From: CAWDZK01 sp963807005
GTDB lineage: Bacteria > Actinomycetota > Actinomycetes > JACCUZ01
Reading direction: 5' to 3'
Assembly (NCBI GenBank): GCA_963807005.1
Contig: CAWDZK010000001.1
Location: 620,001 to 684,000 of the forward strand
DNA: 64,000 nt
Under the pieces are notes generated by a model. It saw only the letters and a program-made list of their open reading frames with translations. It made no database searches and was not told the DNA's origin. This document shows, in pieces, positions 29,963-38,598 of the stretch. The position numbers were made by a program, and so were the translations under genes. Every line of letters begins with the position of its first letter. Within the stretch, counting starts at the first letter, position 1.

Positions 29963-30513
29963 CGCCCGGACCGCAGCGCCGCCTGCGCGGCCCGCACCAG
30001 CCGGCCCAGGTCGTCGACCGTCCCGGCCGGCAGCCCGTCCGCGGGGAACCACGCCACGTCGTCGGACTCGTCGCTGACGACCGGCTCGGCGCCCGGTGGC
30101 GCCACCACGGCGTACCGGACGTCGAGGTGCTCGCGGCAGCGGCCGAAAGCCGACGACAGCGCGTGCCGGTCGAGATCCACCGGGCCGCTGCCGACCAGGC
30201 GGAGACCGGTGACCCCGGACTCCTCGGTCGCCTCCCGCAGCGCCGCGTCGTCCAGGGTCGCGTCGGCCGGATCGAGGTGCCCGCCGGTCTGGGCCCAGAA
30301 GCCGCCCTTGCGGTGCAGCGTCAGCAGGACCCGCTGGCCGGTGCTGTCGAGGACCATCGCGCTGGCGGTGAGGTGCGCAGGCGGTCCGTCCTTCCAGACG
30401 CCGTCGGGGTGCTCCTCCAGGTGCCCAACGTACGCCGCCCGCAGCTGCTCCTGCCCGGCGTCGGGTGGCTGCCAACGGCGCAGGGTCGCGAGCGCGTCGT
30501 CGTGCAGGCTCAC
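29959..30513 (-). CDS. NUDIX hydrolase
   Basis: A 184-residue NUDIX protein with the box 'GGHLDPADATLDDAALREATEESG' (intact Glu residues of REATEE), preceded by 'VLLTLHRKGGFWAQTGG' and followed by 'LDVRYAVVAPPG'. It hydrolyses nucleoside diphosphate derivatives; the specificity is unknown. GTG 30513 overlaps the stop of the DUF2342 gene upstream (GTGA), so the two are co-translated. It converges with the YgjP-type gene, sharing CTAG (29959-29962). Confidence 0.9.
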   Translation of the reverse strand: MSLHDDALATLRRWQPPDAGQEQLRAAYVGHLEEHPDGVWKDGPPAHLTASAMVLDSTGQRVLLTLHRKGGFWAQTGGHLDPADATLDDAALREATEESGVTGLRLVGSGPVDLDRHALSSAFGRCREHLDVRYAVVAPPGAEPVVSDESDDVAWFPADGLPAGTVDDLGRLVRAAQAALRSGR

Positions 30514-31859
30514 CCGGCCGAGCCGGGAACGGGCGGCTCGGGCGGGGCCTCGGTGTCGTCCAGCCCGGACAGGTCCAGGGGTGCCGAGCCGGCGGCGGCG
30601 AAGCCGGCCGGGTCGTCGAGGTCGGCGGTCGTCGGCACCAGGTCGGGATGCGCCCACACCGCCTCGCGCCCGTCCTGCCCGCGGGCGGAGAGGACGGCCC
30701 GCCACAGGTCGGCGGCGTCCCGCAGCCGCCGCGGCCGCAGCTCCAGACCCACCAGCGAGGCGAAGGTCTGCTCGGCCGGGCCGCCGCTGGCCCGGCGGCG
30801 GCGCACGGTCTCCCGCAGGGCTGCCGCGGCCGGCAGCTTGCCGGTCGCCGCCGCGTCCACGACCTCGTCCACCCAGCCCTCGACCAGTGCCAGGGCGGTC
30901 TCCAACCGGGCCAGCGCCGCCTTCTGCTCCGGGGTGTCCTCCGGCTCGAACATGCCGCCGGTGAGCGCCTGCTGCATCGACTCCGGGTCGGTGGGGTCGA
31001 TGCTGCCCATCGCCTCCTCGAGCCGGGAGGTGTCGACGCTGATGCCGCGCGCGTAGGCGGCGACCGCGTCGAGCAGGTGCGCCCGCAGCCACGGGACGTG
31101 CGCGAACAGGCGATGGTGCGCGGACTCCCGCAGCGCGAGGTACAGCCGCACCTGGTCGGCCGGCACCTCCAGGCCGGCGCCGAACGCCGCCACGTTGGCC
31201 GGCAGCAGCGCGGCGGTGCCGCCGCGGGCCAGCGGCAGCCCGACGTCGGTCGAGCCCACCACCTCCCCGGCCAGGGCGCCCACGGCCTGCCCGACCTGGG
31301 TGCCGAACATCGCTCCGCCGATGCTGCGCATCATCTGCTGCAGGGGGCCGGTCATCGCGGCCAGCTGCTCGGGCGCGGCGCCCAGCTGGGCCATCGGGCC
31401 GCCCTCGCCGGACAGCAGGGCGCCCATGGCGTCGACGGCCCGCGCGGCGATCGGGTCGACCAGCTCGCGCCACTGCGGCAGCGTCGCCTCGACCCACTCG
31501 GCCCGGCTCCAGGCCTTCACCTGGCTGCCTCCTGCAGGCAGCGCGCAGGCCTCGTCCAGCCACAGCTCGGCGAGCCGCATCGCCTCGAGGACCTGCTCGC
31601 GCTCGGCCGTCCCGACCGATCGGTCGCCCGCGGCGCTCACGGCCTGCCGGGCGACGTCGTGGGCGAGGTCCCAGTTGACCGGTCCGCCCTGGTAGGAGAG
31701 CAACGCGCCCAGCTGGGTGAAGGCCGACCCCAGGTCGCCGCCGGCGCCGCCGAGCATCGCCGACAGCGGGTCCAGGGGTCCCGGCTCGCCTGGATTCGCC
31801 GGGTCACCGGAGCCGTCGTCGTCCGGGGCGGGGTTGAACCCGAAGGGGAAGTTGCTCAC
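30510..31859 (-). CDS. DUF2342 / F420-associated metalloprotease-like protein
   Basis: A 449-residue protein of the DUF2342 family (PF10103, often annotated as zinc-dependent metalloprotease or F420-biosynthesis-associated hydrolase). Seen features: 'NFPFGFNP' at the start, Gly/Met-rich 'GAMFGTQVGQAVGALAGEVVG', and 'LALRESAHHRLFAHVPWLRAHL', the family's putative metal region (Glu, His-His). The reaction has not been shown. GTG 31859 is the start; the stop overlaps the NUDIX start. M. tuberculosis has a member (Rv3195, as I recall) at the equivalent place, divergent from the PDZ protein. Confidence 0.88.
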   Translation of the reverse strand: MSNFPFGFNPAPDDDGSGDPANPGEPGPLDPLSAMLGGAGGDLGSAFTQLGALLSYQGGPVNWDLAHDVARQAVSAAGDRSVGTAEREQVLEAMRLAELWLDEACALPAGGSQVKAWSRAEWVEATLPQWRELVDPIAARAVDAMGALLSGEGGPMAQLGAAPEQLAAMTGPLQQMMRSIGGAMFGTQVGQAVGALAGEVVGSTDVGLPLARGGTAALLPANVAAFGAGLEVPADQVRLYLALRESAHHRLFAHVPWLRAHLLDAVAAYARGISVDTSRLEEAMGSIDPTDPESMQQALTGGMFEPEDTPEQKAALARLETALALVEGWVDEVVDAAATGKLPAAAALRETVRRRRASGGPAEQTFASLVGLELRPRRLRDAADLWRAVLSARGQDGREAVWAHPDLVPTTADLDDPAGFAAAGSAPLDLSGLDDTEAPPEPPVPGSAG

Positions 31860-31974
31860 GTCTCGCCTCACGTCGTCGCGCAGTTGGCTTAGATGGGCGC
31901 ACCATGACTGCCGCACATCCCACCGTAGCCACCTGCTGCGGGTCCTCGAACCTGCCAACACCGGTGGCAGGACG

Positions 31975-33081
31975 ATGAGTTCCCCCTCCGCCGCCGAACC
32001 CGCCGGAGTTCGCCCTCGGCGAAGCAGCCGTCGCCGACCGGTGGTGGCCGTGACCGGAGCGGCGTCCGGTCTCGGAGCCGCAGTCGCGGGCCGGCTGGCC
32101 GCCAACCCCGACGTCGGCAGGGTGCTCGGCCTGGACGAGCGCCGCGGCACCGCCGAGGGGGTCACCTGGCGGGTGCTCGACGTGCGCGACCCGTCGCTGG
32201 TCACCAGGCTCGCCAAGGTCGACACCGTGGTGCACCTCGCCTTCGACACCTCGCTGGGTGACGACCGCCGCGAGCAGGCCGAGCTCAACCTGCGCGGCAC
32301 CCAGGCCGTCCTGACGGCCGCCGCGGCCACCGGGGTCCGCCGGGTGGTGCTCACCACCTCGGCGATGGTCTACGGGGCGCTGCCGGACAACGAGGTCCCG
32401 CTGTCCGAGGACGCACCGCTGCGGGCCGTGCCGGACGGTGGTCTGCTCTCCGACTGGCTCGAGGTCGAGCGGCTGGCCGCCCAGGCGCCGCGCAGCCATC
32501 CCGGCCTGCAGGTCACGGTCGTCCGGCCGGCGACCCTGGTCGGCCCCGGCATCGACAGCGTGCTCACCCGGCACTTCGAGGCGCCCCGGCTGCTGGTGGT
32601 GCGCGACTCGTCGCCGCGCTGGCAGTTCTGCCACGTCGACGACCTGGCGGCGGCCCTGGAGGTGGTGGTGACCGGCGACGTGGACGGACCGGTGACGGTG
32701 GGGTGCGAGGGCTGGCTCGACCAGGACGAGGTCGAGCTGGTGTCCGGGCTGCGGCGGATCGAGCTGCCCGCGACGCTGGCGTTCGGCACTGCCGAGCGGC
32801 TGCACCGGCTCGGGGTCCTGCCTGCACCCGCGAGCGACCTGCAGTACGTCGTGCACCCGTGGGTCGTCCCCTCGGCCCGGCTGCGGGCGGCGGGCTGGCA
32901 CCCGACGTACGACAACCCCACGGCGCTCGGGCTGCTGCTGGAGCAGGCCCGTGGCCACCACGCCCTCGCCGCCCGTCGGGTCGGCCGGCGCGACGCGACG
33001 ATCGGCGCGGCAGGTGCGGCCGTGGCCGTCGTCGGCACCGCGGCACTGGTTCGGGCCGCGCGACGGAAGCGGCGCGGATGA
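31975..33081 (+). CDS. NAD-dependent epimerase/dehydratase (extended SDR)
   Basis: A 368-residue extended short-chain dehydrogenase. The Rossmann motif 'VAVTGAASGLGAAVAGRL' (TGxxGxxG form) is near residue 25; 'LTTSAMVYG' carries the Ser/Tyr of the active site but the usual YxxxK is replaced by 'SDWLEVERL' (Trp at the Tyr position, Lys missing), so catalysis is doubtful. The C-terminus has a hydrophobic segment ('IGAAGAAVAVVGTAALV') and a basic end, suggesting membrane association. It is coupled to moaE by an ATGA overlap. Confidence 0.85.
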   Translation: MSSPSAAEPAGVRPRRSSRRRPVVAVTGAASGLGAAVAGRLAANPDVGRVLGLDERRGTAEGVTWRVLDVRDPSLVTRLAKVDTVVHLAFDTSLGDDRREQAELNLRGTQAVLTAAAATGVRRVVLTTSAMVYGALPDNEVPLSEDAPLRAVPDGGLLSDWLEVERLAAQAPRSHPGLQVTVVRPATLVGPGIDSVLTRHFEAPRLLVVRDSSPRWQFCHVDDLAAALEVVVTGDVDGPVTVGCEGWLDQDEVELVSGLRRIELPATLAFGTAERLHRLGVLPAPASDLQYVVHPWVVPSARLRAAGWHPTYDNPTALGLLLEQARGHHALAARRVGRRDATIGAAGAAVAVVGTAALVRAARRKRRG

Positions 33082-33521
33082 GCGCGGGGGAGGGCTCGGC
33101 AGCCGTCCGGCTGGTCGACGTCCGGGACGCGCCGCTGTCGGTCGACGAGGTGCTCGCCGTCGTGGCCGACCCCGGCTGCGGCGGCACCGCGCTGTTCGTG
33201 GGCACCGTCCGGGAACAGGACGGCGGCCGCGGGGTGACCGGGTTGGGCTACTCCGCGCACACCAGCGTCGTCGACGAGCTGCGCCTGGTCGCGGAGGAGG
33301 TCGCCGCGGCGCACCCGGAGGTGCGGGCGTTGGCCGCCGTGCACCGGGTCGGCGACCTGGCCGTCGGCGACCTGGCCGTGGTGGTCGGCGTCTCGTGCCC
33401 GCACCGTGGCGACGCCTTCGTCGCCTGCCGCGCACTCATCGACGAGCTCAAGTCGCGGGTGCCGATCTGGAAGCACCAGCTCTTCGCCGACGGCGGCGAC
33501 GAGTGGGTCGGCCTGCCGTGA
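33078..33521 (+). CDS. moaE: MoaE, large subunit of molybdopterin synthase
   Basis: A 147-residue protein with the MoaE signatures 'GTALFVGTVREQDGG' (Arg-binding loop), 'AAVHRVGDLAVGDLAVVVGVS' and the active-site end 'KSRVPIWKHQLFADGGDEWVG' (two catalytic Lys). It transfers sulfur to precursor Z with MoaD. The ATG overlaps the SDR stop. moaD and moaA-C are not nearby; moeA and nar genes, which need the cofactor, are at 60-64 kb. Confidence 0.92.
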   Translation: MSAGEGSAAVRLVDVRDAPLSVDEVLAVVADPGCGGTALFVGTVREQDGGRGVTGLGYSAHTSVVDELRLVAEEVAAAHPEVRALAAVHRVGDLAVGDLAVVVGVSCPHRGDAFVACRALIDELKSRVPIWKHQLFADGGDEWVGLP

Positions 33522-33572
33522 CCGTTCCGCAAGCGGGGGCCAAGCCGGTCGCCGCGGCCGTAGCCTGAGGGC

Positions 33573-33752
33573 GTGTCCCCTCTCGCGTGGCTGGCGATCC
33601 CCGTGGTCGCCCTCGTCCTCGGCGTCCTGTGGGCGCTGTGGACCAGCCGGACCAGGCCGCGGGCGGACACCCATCAGACCCTGGAGGAGCACGCCCGCTT
33701 CAAGGCGGCGTTCGAGTCCGAGCCGCCGAACCGTCGCCCGCGCAGGGACTGA
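33573..33752 (+). CDS. small single-pass membrane protein
   Basis: A 59-residue protein: an N-terminal transmembrane helix (WLAIPVVALVLGVLWALW) followed by a charged cytoplasmic tail ('TLEEHARFKAAFE', 'RRPRRD'). A -10-like TAGCCT (33561-33566) lies 6 nt before GTG 33573, so it is probably leaderless. It lies between moaE and the PDZ protease, 26 bp from the next start. Small proteins of this pattern are common in Actinobacteria; function unknown. Confidence 0.7.
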   Translation: MSPLAWLAIPVVALVLGVLWALWTSRTRPRADTHQTLEEHARFKAAFESEPPNRRPRRD

Positions 33753-33778
33753 CAGGTTGCTCTCGTAGTGTTCCGCAG

Positions 33779-34819
33779 ATGACCCGCCGCGTCCTCGTGC
33801 TCGCCGTCGCCGGCTTCCTCACGGTGCTCCTGGCGGCGGCCTCGGCGCTGCTCCCGGTGCCCTACGTCGCGCTGAAGCCCGGACCGACCAGCAACACGTT
33901 GGGCTCGGTCGACGGCACCGAGCTGATCCGGATCGAGGGCCGGCCGACCTACCCCGACAAGGGTCATCTCGACGTGGTCACGGTGTCGGTCCAGGGCGGT
34001 CCCCGGCAGCGGCTGGACCTCGTCTCGGCTCTCGCCGGCTGGCTCGACGGCACCGTGGCGGTGGTACCCGAGACCACGGTGTACCCGAAGGGCCAGACCG
34101 CCGAGCAGGCCGAGCAGGAGGGCGAGGCGGAGATGACCAGGTCGCAGCAGGACGCCATCACCTCGGCGCTGCGGCAGCTCGGCATCCCCGTCACCACCCG
34201 CGTGGAGATCACCAAGCTGGCACCCGGGTCGCCGGCGCAGGGCGTGCTCCGCGAGGGCGACGTCATCGCCTCCGTCGACGGGACGACCGTGGACGGCGGA
34301 GCCTCGCTGCGCGACGCGATCACTGCCGTGCAGCCCGGTGACACGGTGCAGCTCGTCGTACGGCGTGCGGGCAGCGACGTCCGCGCCGCTGTGACCACCG
34401 TGAAGGCGGAGGACGGCCGGGCGATCATCGGCGTGGAGACCACGGACCAGGTGAGCTACCCGTTCTCCGTGAAGATCTCGCTCAAGGCCGTCGTCGGCCC
34501 GAGTGCCGGACTGATGTTCGCCCTGGGCATCGTGGACAAGCTCACCCCCGGCTCCCTGACTGGCGGCCGGTTCGTCGCGGGCACCGGGACGATCGACGAC
34601 AGCGGCGACGTCGGGGAGATCGGCGGCATCACCCAGAAGATGGTCGGGGCGCGGGACAGCGGCGCCACGGTCTTCCTGTCGCCGGCCGCGAACTGCGCCC
34701 AGGCCAGGGCCACCAAGCCCTCGGGGCTGCGCCTGGTGAAGGTCGCCACCCTGGCCGACGCCGTCGCCGCCCTGGACGACCTGCGCGCCGGTCGCACCGC
34801 CGACCTGCCCCGCTGCTGA
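33779..34819 (+). CDS. membrane-anchored PDZ and Lon-like serine protease (YlbL type)
   Basis: A 346-residue protein with one N-terminal transmembrane helix (~5-28), a PDZ domain ('ITKLAPGSPAQGVLREGDVIASVDG', ~140-200) and a Lon-type S16 protease domain with the catalytic Ser in GPSAG (~242) and Lys in 'ITQKM' (~287). This is the YlbL/Rv3194c family, extracytoplasmic, of unknown substrate. TAGTGT (33766-33771) lies 7 nt before ATG. It is transcribed toward the convergent PPA1309 gene. Confidence 0.92.
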   Translation: MTRRVLVLAVAGFLTVLLAAASALLPVPYVALKPGPTSNTLGSVDGTELIRIEGRPTYPDKGHLDVVTVSVQGGPRQRLDLVSALAGWLDGTVAVVPETTVYPKGQTAEQAEQEGEAEMTRSQQDAITSALRQLGIPVTTRVEITKLAPGSPAQGVLREGDVIASVDGTTVDGGASLRDAITAVQPGDTVQLVVRRAGSDVRAAVTTVKAEDGRAIIGVETTDQVSYPFSVKISLKAVVGPSAGLMFALGIVDKLTPGSLTGGRFVAGTGTIDDSGDVGEIGGITQKMVGARDSGATVFLSPAANCAQARATKPSGLRLVKVATLADAVAALDDLRAGRTADLPRC

Positions 34820-34829
34820 CCTGCCCGCC

Positions 34830-34873
34830 GGTGGCGGAGGTGCGTACCGCTGAGGGGTGCGCAGGCCGCCACC
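34830..34873. terminator. hairpin between convergent genes
   Basis: Arms GGTGGCGG (34830-34837) and CCGCCACC (34866-34873) with a 28-nt interior that can pair further (TGCG.../...CGCA). It lies between the PDZ protease stop and the PPA1309 stop. Confidence 0.45.
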
Positions 34874-34887
34874 CGGGAGGCAGGCGG

Positions 34888-35421
34888 TCAGTCGGCCAGC
34901 GTCTCAGCCAGGGCGTCCGCGAGCCCGGGCACGAGGTCCCGCCCGGTGAGCACCGAGGTCTCCTCGTCGTGGGCCCGCATCCGCAGCGCGGCGGACCGCG
35001 ACCCGTCCCGGAGGACGCCGACCACCAGCCGCACCTCCTGCCGCTCGGGGTGCTCCGCGAGCCAGCGGAGTGCCTCCTGCTCGTCCTGCGGCATGTCCTT
35101 CTCCACGCCCGGCGGCACCATCAGCCGCTCGACGGCGACCGCGGCACCCAGCACCTCGGCCGGCCAGGCGATGCCGGCCAGCAGCTCGTCCAGGCTGCCG
35201 TGCGGCGGGAGGTCACCCTGGTCGACCGGGGTGAGGGCACCCGGCTCGCCGTCGGTGAGGCCGAGCTGGGCAGCCAGCTGCGGCTCGCGGCGGAGCAGGT
35301 CGGCGGTCTCCACCAGGGCGAAGAGGCGCGGGGGCTGGTCCCAGCCGGAGGAGGCGGTGTGCCGCTCCAGGTCCAGGGTCAGCGCATCGAGCCGGGGGTT
35401 GGCCGCGGGGGTCTCGGTCAT
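34888..35421 (-). CDS. PPA1309-family hypothetical protein
   Basis: A 177-residue protein of a conserved actinobacterial family without known function (PPA1309 family). Recognisable segments: 'WDQPPRLFALVETADLL', 'LAGIAWPAEVLGAAVAVERLMVPP', 'EVRLVVGVLRDGSRSAALRMR' and 'ETSVLTGRDLVPGLADALAET'. It is divergent from the UPF0182 gene across 150 bp. Likely soluble; no signal or membrane helix. Confidence 0.85.
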   Translation of the reverse strand: MTETPAANPRLDALTLDLERHTASSGWDQPPRLFALVETADLLRREPQLAAQLGLTDGEPGALTPVDQGDLPPHGSLDELLAGIAWPAEVLGAAVAVERLMVPPGVEKDMPQDEQEALRWLAEHPERQEVRLVVGVLRDGSRSAALRMRAHDEETSVLTGRDLVPGLADALAETLAD

Positions 35422-35571
35422 GTCTCGATCCTCCCGTGACGCCCCATGCGTCGGGGAACCAGCCCCCGAGTCGGTAAGTTGGGCTCACAGCGGCCGGAAA
35501 GACTGCCGACCGCTCCTCGTGATGGTCCAGGACTCGCCGCGCGTACCTGGCTCGACGAACGGACGTAACCC

Positions 35572-38500
35572 GTGAGCTTCGACATGCCGGCCTCGGCCGG
35601 CGGCCCGCCCCGCCGACCGGTCGCGGCCCCGCGGCGCCGCGGGCGCACGCTGCTCCCGACCCTGATCGTCCTCGGCGTGCTGCTCATCGCGTTCAGCATC
35701 TTCACCAGCTTCTACACCGACCTGCTGTGGTACCGCTCGATCGACTACACGTCGGTGTTCACCCGCACCCTCGGCGCGCGATCGCTGCTGTTCCTCGTGT
35801 TCGGACTGCTGTTCGCCGTCGCGGTGACGGTGAACTTCGTGGTCGCCTTCCGCACCCGACCGGCGTACCAGCCGATGATCCCGGGGCAGCAGGAGCTGGA
35901 CCGCTACCGGATGGCGATCGACCCCTACCGCCGGATCGTGGTCGGCGTCATCGTCACCCTCCTCGGGCTGATCGCCGGCTCGTCCGCCGCCGGCCAGTGG
36001 CGCACCTACCTGCAGTGGCGCAACGCGGTCCCGTTCGGCGAGCAGGACGTGCAGTTCGGCAAGGACATCTCGTACTTCGCCTTCGACCTGCCCTGGTACC
36101 GGTTCGTGCTGGGGTTCGCGTTCGCGACCGTCGTCGTCAGCCTGATCGCGGCCGCCATCACCCACTACCTGTACGGCGGCCTGCGGCTGCAGGCGTTCCT
36201 CGGTGAGCGCGCCACACCGGCGGCCCGGGTGCACCTGTCGGTGCTGCTCGGCGTCTTCGTCCTGCTCAAGGCGATCGCCTACTGGCTGGACCGCTACGGG
36301 CTGGTGGTCAGCGACCACCAGATCAACAAGACCGACTTCACCGGCCTGACCTACACCGACGTCAACGCCGTGCTGCAGGGCCGGACCATCCTCGCGATCA
36401 TCTCGCTGATCTGCGCAGCGCTGTTCTTCGCCAACATCTTCCGCCGCACCTGGATCCTCCCCGGGATCGGCGTGGGTCTGCTGCTGCTGTCCGCCCTGCT
36501 GGTGGGCGGCATCTACCCCGCGATCGTGCAGCGCTTCACCGTGGCCCCGACGCAGGCCGAGAAGGAAGCGCCGTACATCAAGCGCAACATCGAGGCCACC
36601 CGCCAGGCCTACGGCATCGGGAAGGACAAGGTCGAGATCACCGAGGCGTTCGACGCCGCGCTGACGCCGGACCAGACAGCGCTCCAGCAGGACGTCGCGA
36701 CGCTGACGGACATCCGGCTGCTCGACCCGCTGCTGCTCAGCCCGACCTACAAGAACCTCCAGCAGATCAAGGCCTACTACGACTTCCCGGACTCGCTGGG
36801 AGTCGACCGCTACGTCATCGACGGCGAGACCCGGGACGTGGTGATGGCGGTCCGCGAGGTCAGCCTCGCCGGCCTGCCCAGCCAGCAGCGCAACTGGATC
36901 AACGACCACACCCAGTACACCCACGGCTTCGGCTTCGTCGCCGCCCCGAGCAACGTGACCACCGGCGGCCGCCCGTCGTTCGTCTCCTCGGACATCCCGC
37001 CGGTCGGCCCGCTCGGCAACGGCTACGAGGCGCGGATCTACTTCGGCCAGGAGTCGCCCACGTACAGCATCGTCGGCGCACCGAAGGGCACCCCGCCGCG
37101 CGAGCTGGACTTCCCGGACGACAGCGCGGCGTCCGGCCAGCGGAACAACACCTACGACGGCGATGGCGGCGTCCCCGTCGGCTCGACCTGGCACCGGCTG
37201 CTGTACGCGATGAAGTACCAGGAGGCGAACATCCTCCTGTCCGGCCGGGTCAACGGCGACTCGAAGATCCTCTACACCCGCGACCCCAAGTCCCGGGTCG
37301 AGAAGGTCGCGCCCTGGCTGACCCTGGACGGCAACCCGTACCCGGTCGTCGTCGACGGAACCATCAAGTGGGTCGTCGACGGCTACACGACGAGCAACGG
37401 CTACCCCTACTCGACCCGCAGCACGCTCGAGGACGTCACCGCCGACTCGCGCACCCTGGCCGGCAACCAGCTCGTCACCCCGGTCGAGCGGGTGAACTAC
37501 ATCCGCAACTCGGTGAAGGCGACGGTCGACGCCTACGACGGAACGGTCACGCTCTACCAGTGGGACGACCAGGACCCGGTCCTGAAGACCTGGATGCGCG
37601 CCTTCCCGGGCACGGTGCAGCCCAATGACGCGATCAGCGCCGACCTGCGGTCGCACCTGCGCTACCCCGAGGACCTGTTCAAGGTGCAGCGCACCCTGCT
37701 CGCGAACTACCACGTCGACTCGCCCGGCACCTTCTACAGCGGCTCGGACTTCTGGCGGGTGCCGGACGACCCGACCCAGAGCGGCGACTTCGCCAAGACC
37801 CAGCCGCCCTACTACGTGACACTGAAGATGCCGGGTCAGGCCGAGCCGTCGTTCTCGATCACCTCGACCTACGTCCCGACCGGCAACCGGAACAACCTGG
37901 CCGCCTTCGTCGCGGTCGACGCCGATCCCGGGCCGGACTACGGCAAGTTCCGGGTGCTCCAGCTCAAGCGGTCGCTGCAGATCAACGGACCGTCGCAGGT
38001 GCAGAACCAGCTCGAGTCCGACGACGTCATCGCTGAGCAGATCAACATCCTCAAGCGCGGGACCACGGTGAAGTACGGCAACCTGCTGACCTTCCCGGTC
38101 GCCGGCGGCCTGCTGTACGTCGAGCCGGTCTACGTGCAGGCGGAGGCCTCGACGTCGTTCCCGCTGCTGCGCAAGGTGCTGGCGTCCTTCGGCAACAACG
38201 TCGCCTTCGAGGACACCCTCGACGAGGCGCTGAACAAGATCTTCGCCGACCAGGGCGGCAGTCCGGTGGACGGCGGCGGGACCTCCACGCCGCCCCCGCC
38301 GACCACCCCCGGCGGCGGAGGGGGCACCGGTGGCGCCGAGAACCCGGACCTCGCGGCCGCGCTGGCGGACGCCCAGGCCGCGATCAAGGCGGCCAACGCG
38401 GCGCTCGCCGCCGGCGACTTCACGGCGTACGGGAAGGCGCAGAAGGACCTGCAGGACGCCATCGCCCGCGCCGTCCAGGCTCAGGAGAGTGCGGCCGGTG

Positions 38501-38586
38501 GCGGCACGGCGTCGCCGTCGCCGTCCCCGAGCGCGACCGGTGGGGGAGGGGGTGGCGCGTCGGCGTCGCCCTCGCCGTCCGGCTGA
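35572..38586 (+). CDS. UPF0182 large membrane protein
   Basis: A 1004-residue UPF0182 protein (Rv3193c-like). Seven hydrophobic helices occupy the first ~330 residues, followed by a ~600-residue extracytoplasmic domain with 'WNDHTQYTHGFG'-like sequence, 'DIPPVGPLG' and 'YFGQESPTYSIVG', a Gly/Pro-rich linker, then an Ala-rich helix ('AALADAQAAIKAANAALAAGD') and a Ser/Pro/Ala tail. The family is conserved in Actinobacteria and cyanobacteria but has no proven role; membrane topology suggests envelope function. GTG 35572 is preceded only weakly by a ribosome site. Confidence 0.92.
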   Translation: MSFDMPASAGGPPRRPVAAPRRRGRTLLPTLIVLGVLLIAFSIFTSFYTDLLWYRSIDYTSVFTRTLGARSLLFLVFGLLFAVAVTVNFVVAFRTRPAYQPMIPGQQELDRYRMAIDPYRRIVVGVIVTLLGLIAGSSAAGQWRTYLQWRNAVPFGEQDVQFGKDISYFAFDLPWYRFVLGFAFATVVVSLIAAAITHYLYGGLRLQAFLGERATPAARVHLSVLLGVFVLLKAIAYWLDRYGLVVSDHQINKTDFTGLTYTDVNAVLQGRTILAIISLICAALFFANIFRRTWILPGIGVGLLLLSALLVGGIYPAIVQRFTVAPTQAEKEAPYIKRNIEATRQAYGIGKDKVEITEAFDAALTPDQTALQQDVATLTDIRLLDPLLLSPTYKNLQQIKAYYDFPDSLGVDRYVIDGETRDVVMAVREVSLAGLPSQQRNWINDHTQYTHGFGFVAAPSNVTTGGRPSFVSSDIPPVGPLGNGYEARIYFGQESPTYSIVGAPKGTPPRELDFPDDSAASGQRNNTYDGDGGVPVGSTWHRLLYAMKYQEANILLSGRVNGDSKILYTRDPKSRVEKVAPWLTLDGNPYPVVVDGTIKWVVDGYTTSNGYPYSTRSTLEDVTADSRTLAGNQLVTPVERVNYIRNSVKATVDAYDGTVTLYQWDDQDPVLKTWMRAFPGTVQPNDAISADLRSHLRYPEDLFKVQRTLLANYHVDSPGTFYSGSDFWRVPDDPTQSGDFAKTQPPYYVTLKMPGQAEPSFSITSTYVPTGNRNNLAAFVAVDADPGPDYGKFRVLQLKRSLQINGPSQVQNQLESDDVIAEQINILKRGTTVKYGNLLTFPVAGGLLYVEPVYVQAEASTSFPLLRKVLASFGNNVAFEDTLDEALNKIFADQGGSPVDGGGTSTPPPPTTPGGGGGTGGAENPDLAAALADAQAAIKAANAALAAGDFTAYGKAQKDLQDAIARAVQAQESAAGGGTASPSPSPSATGGGGGGASASPSPSG

Positions 38587-38598
38587 CGAACCGACCGG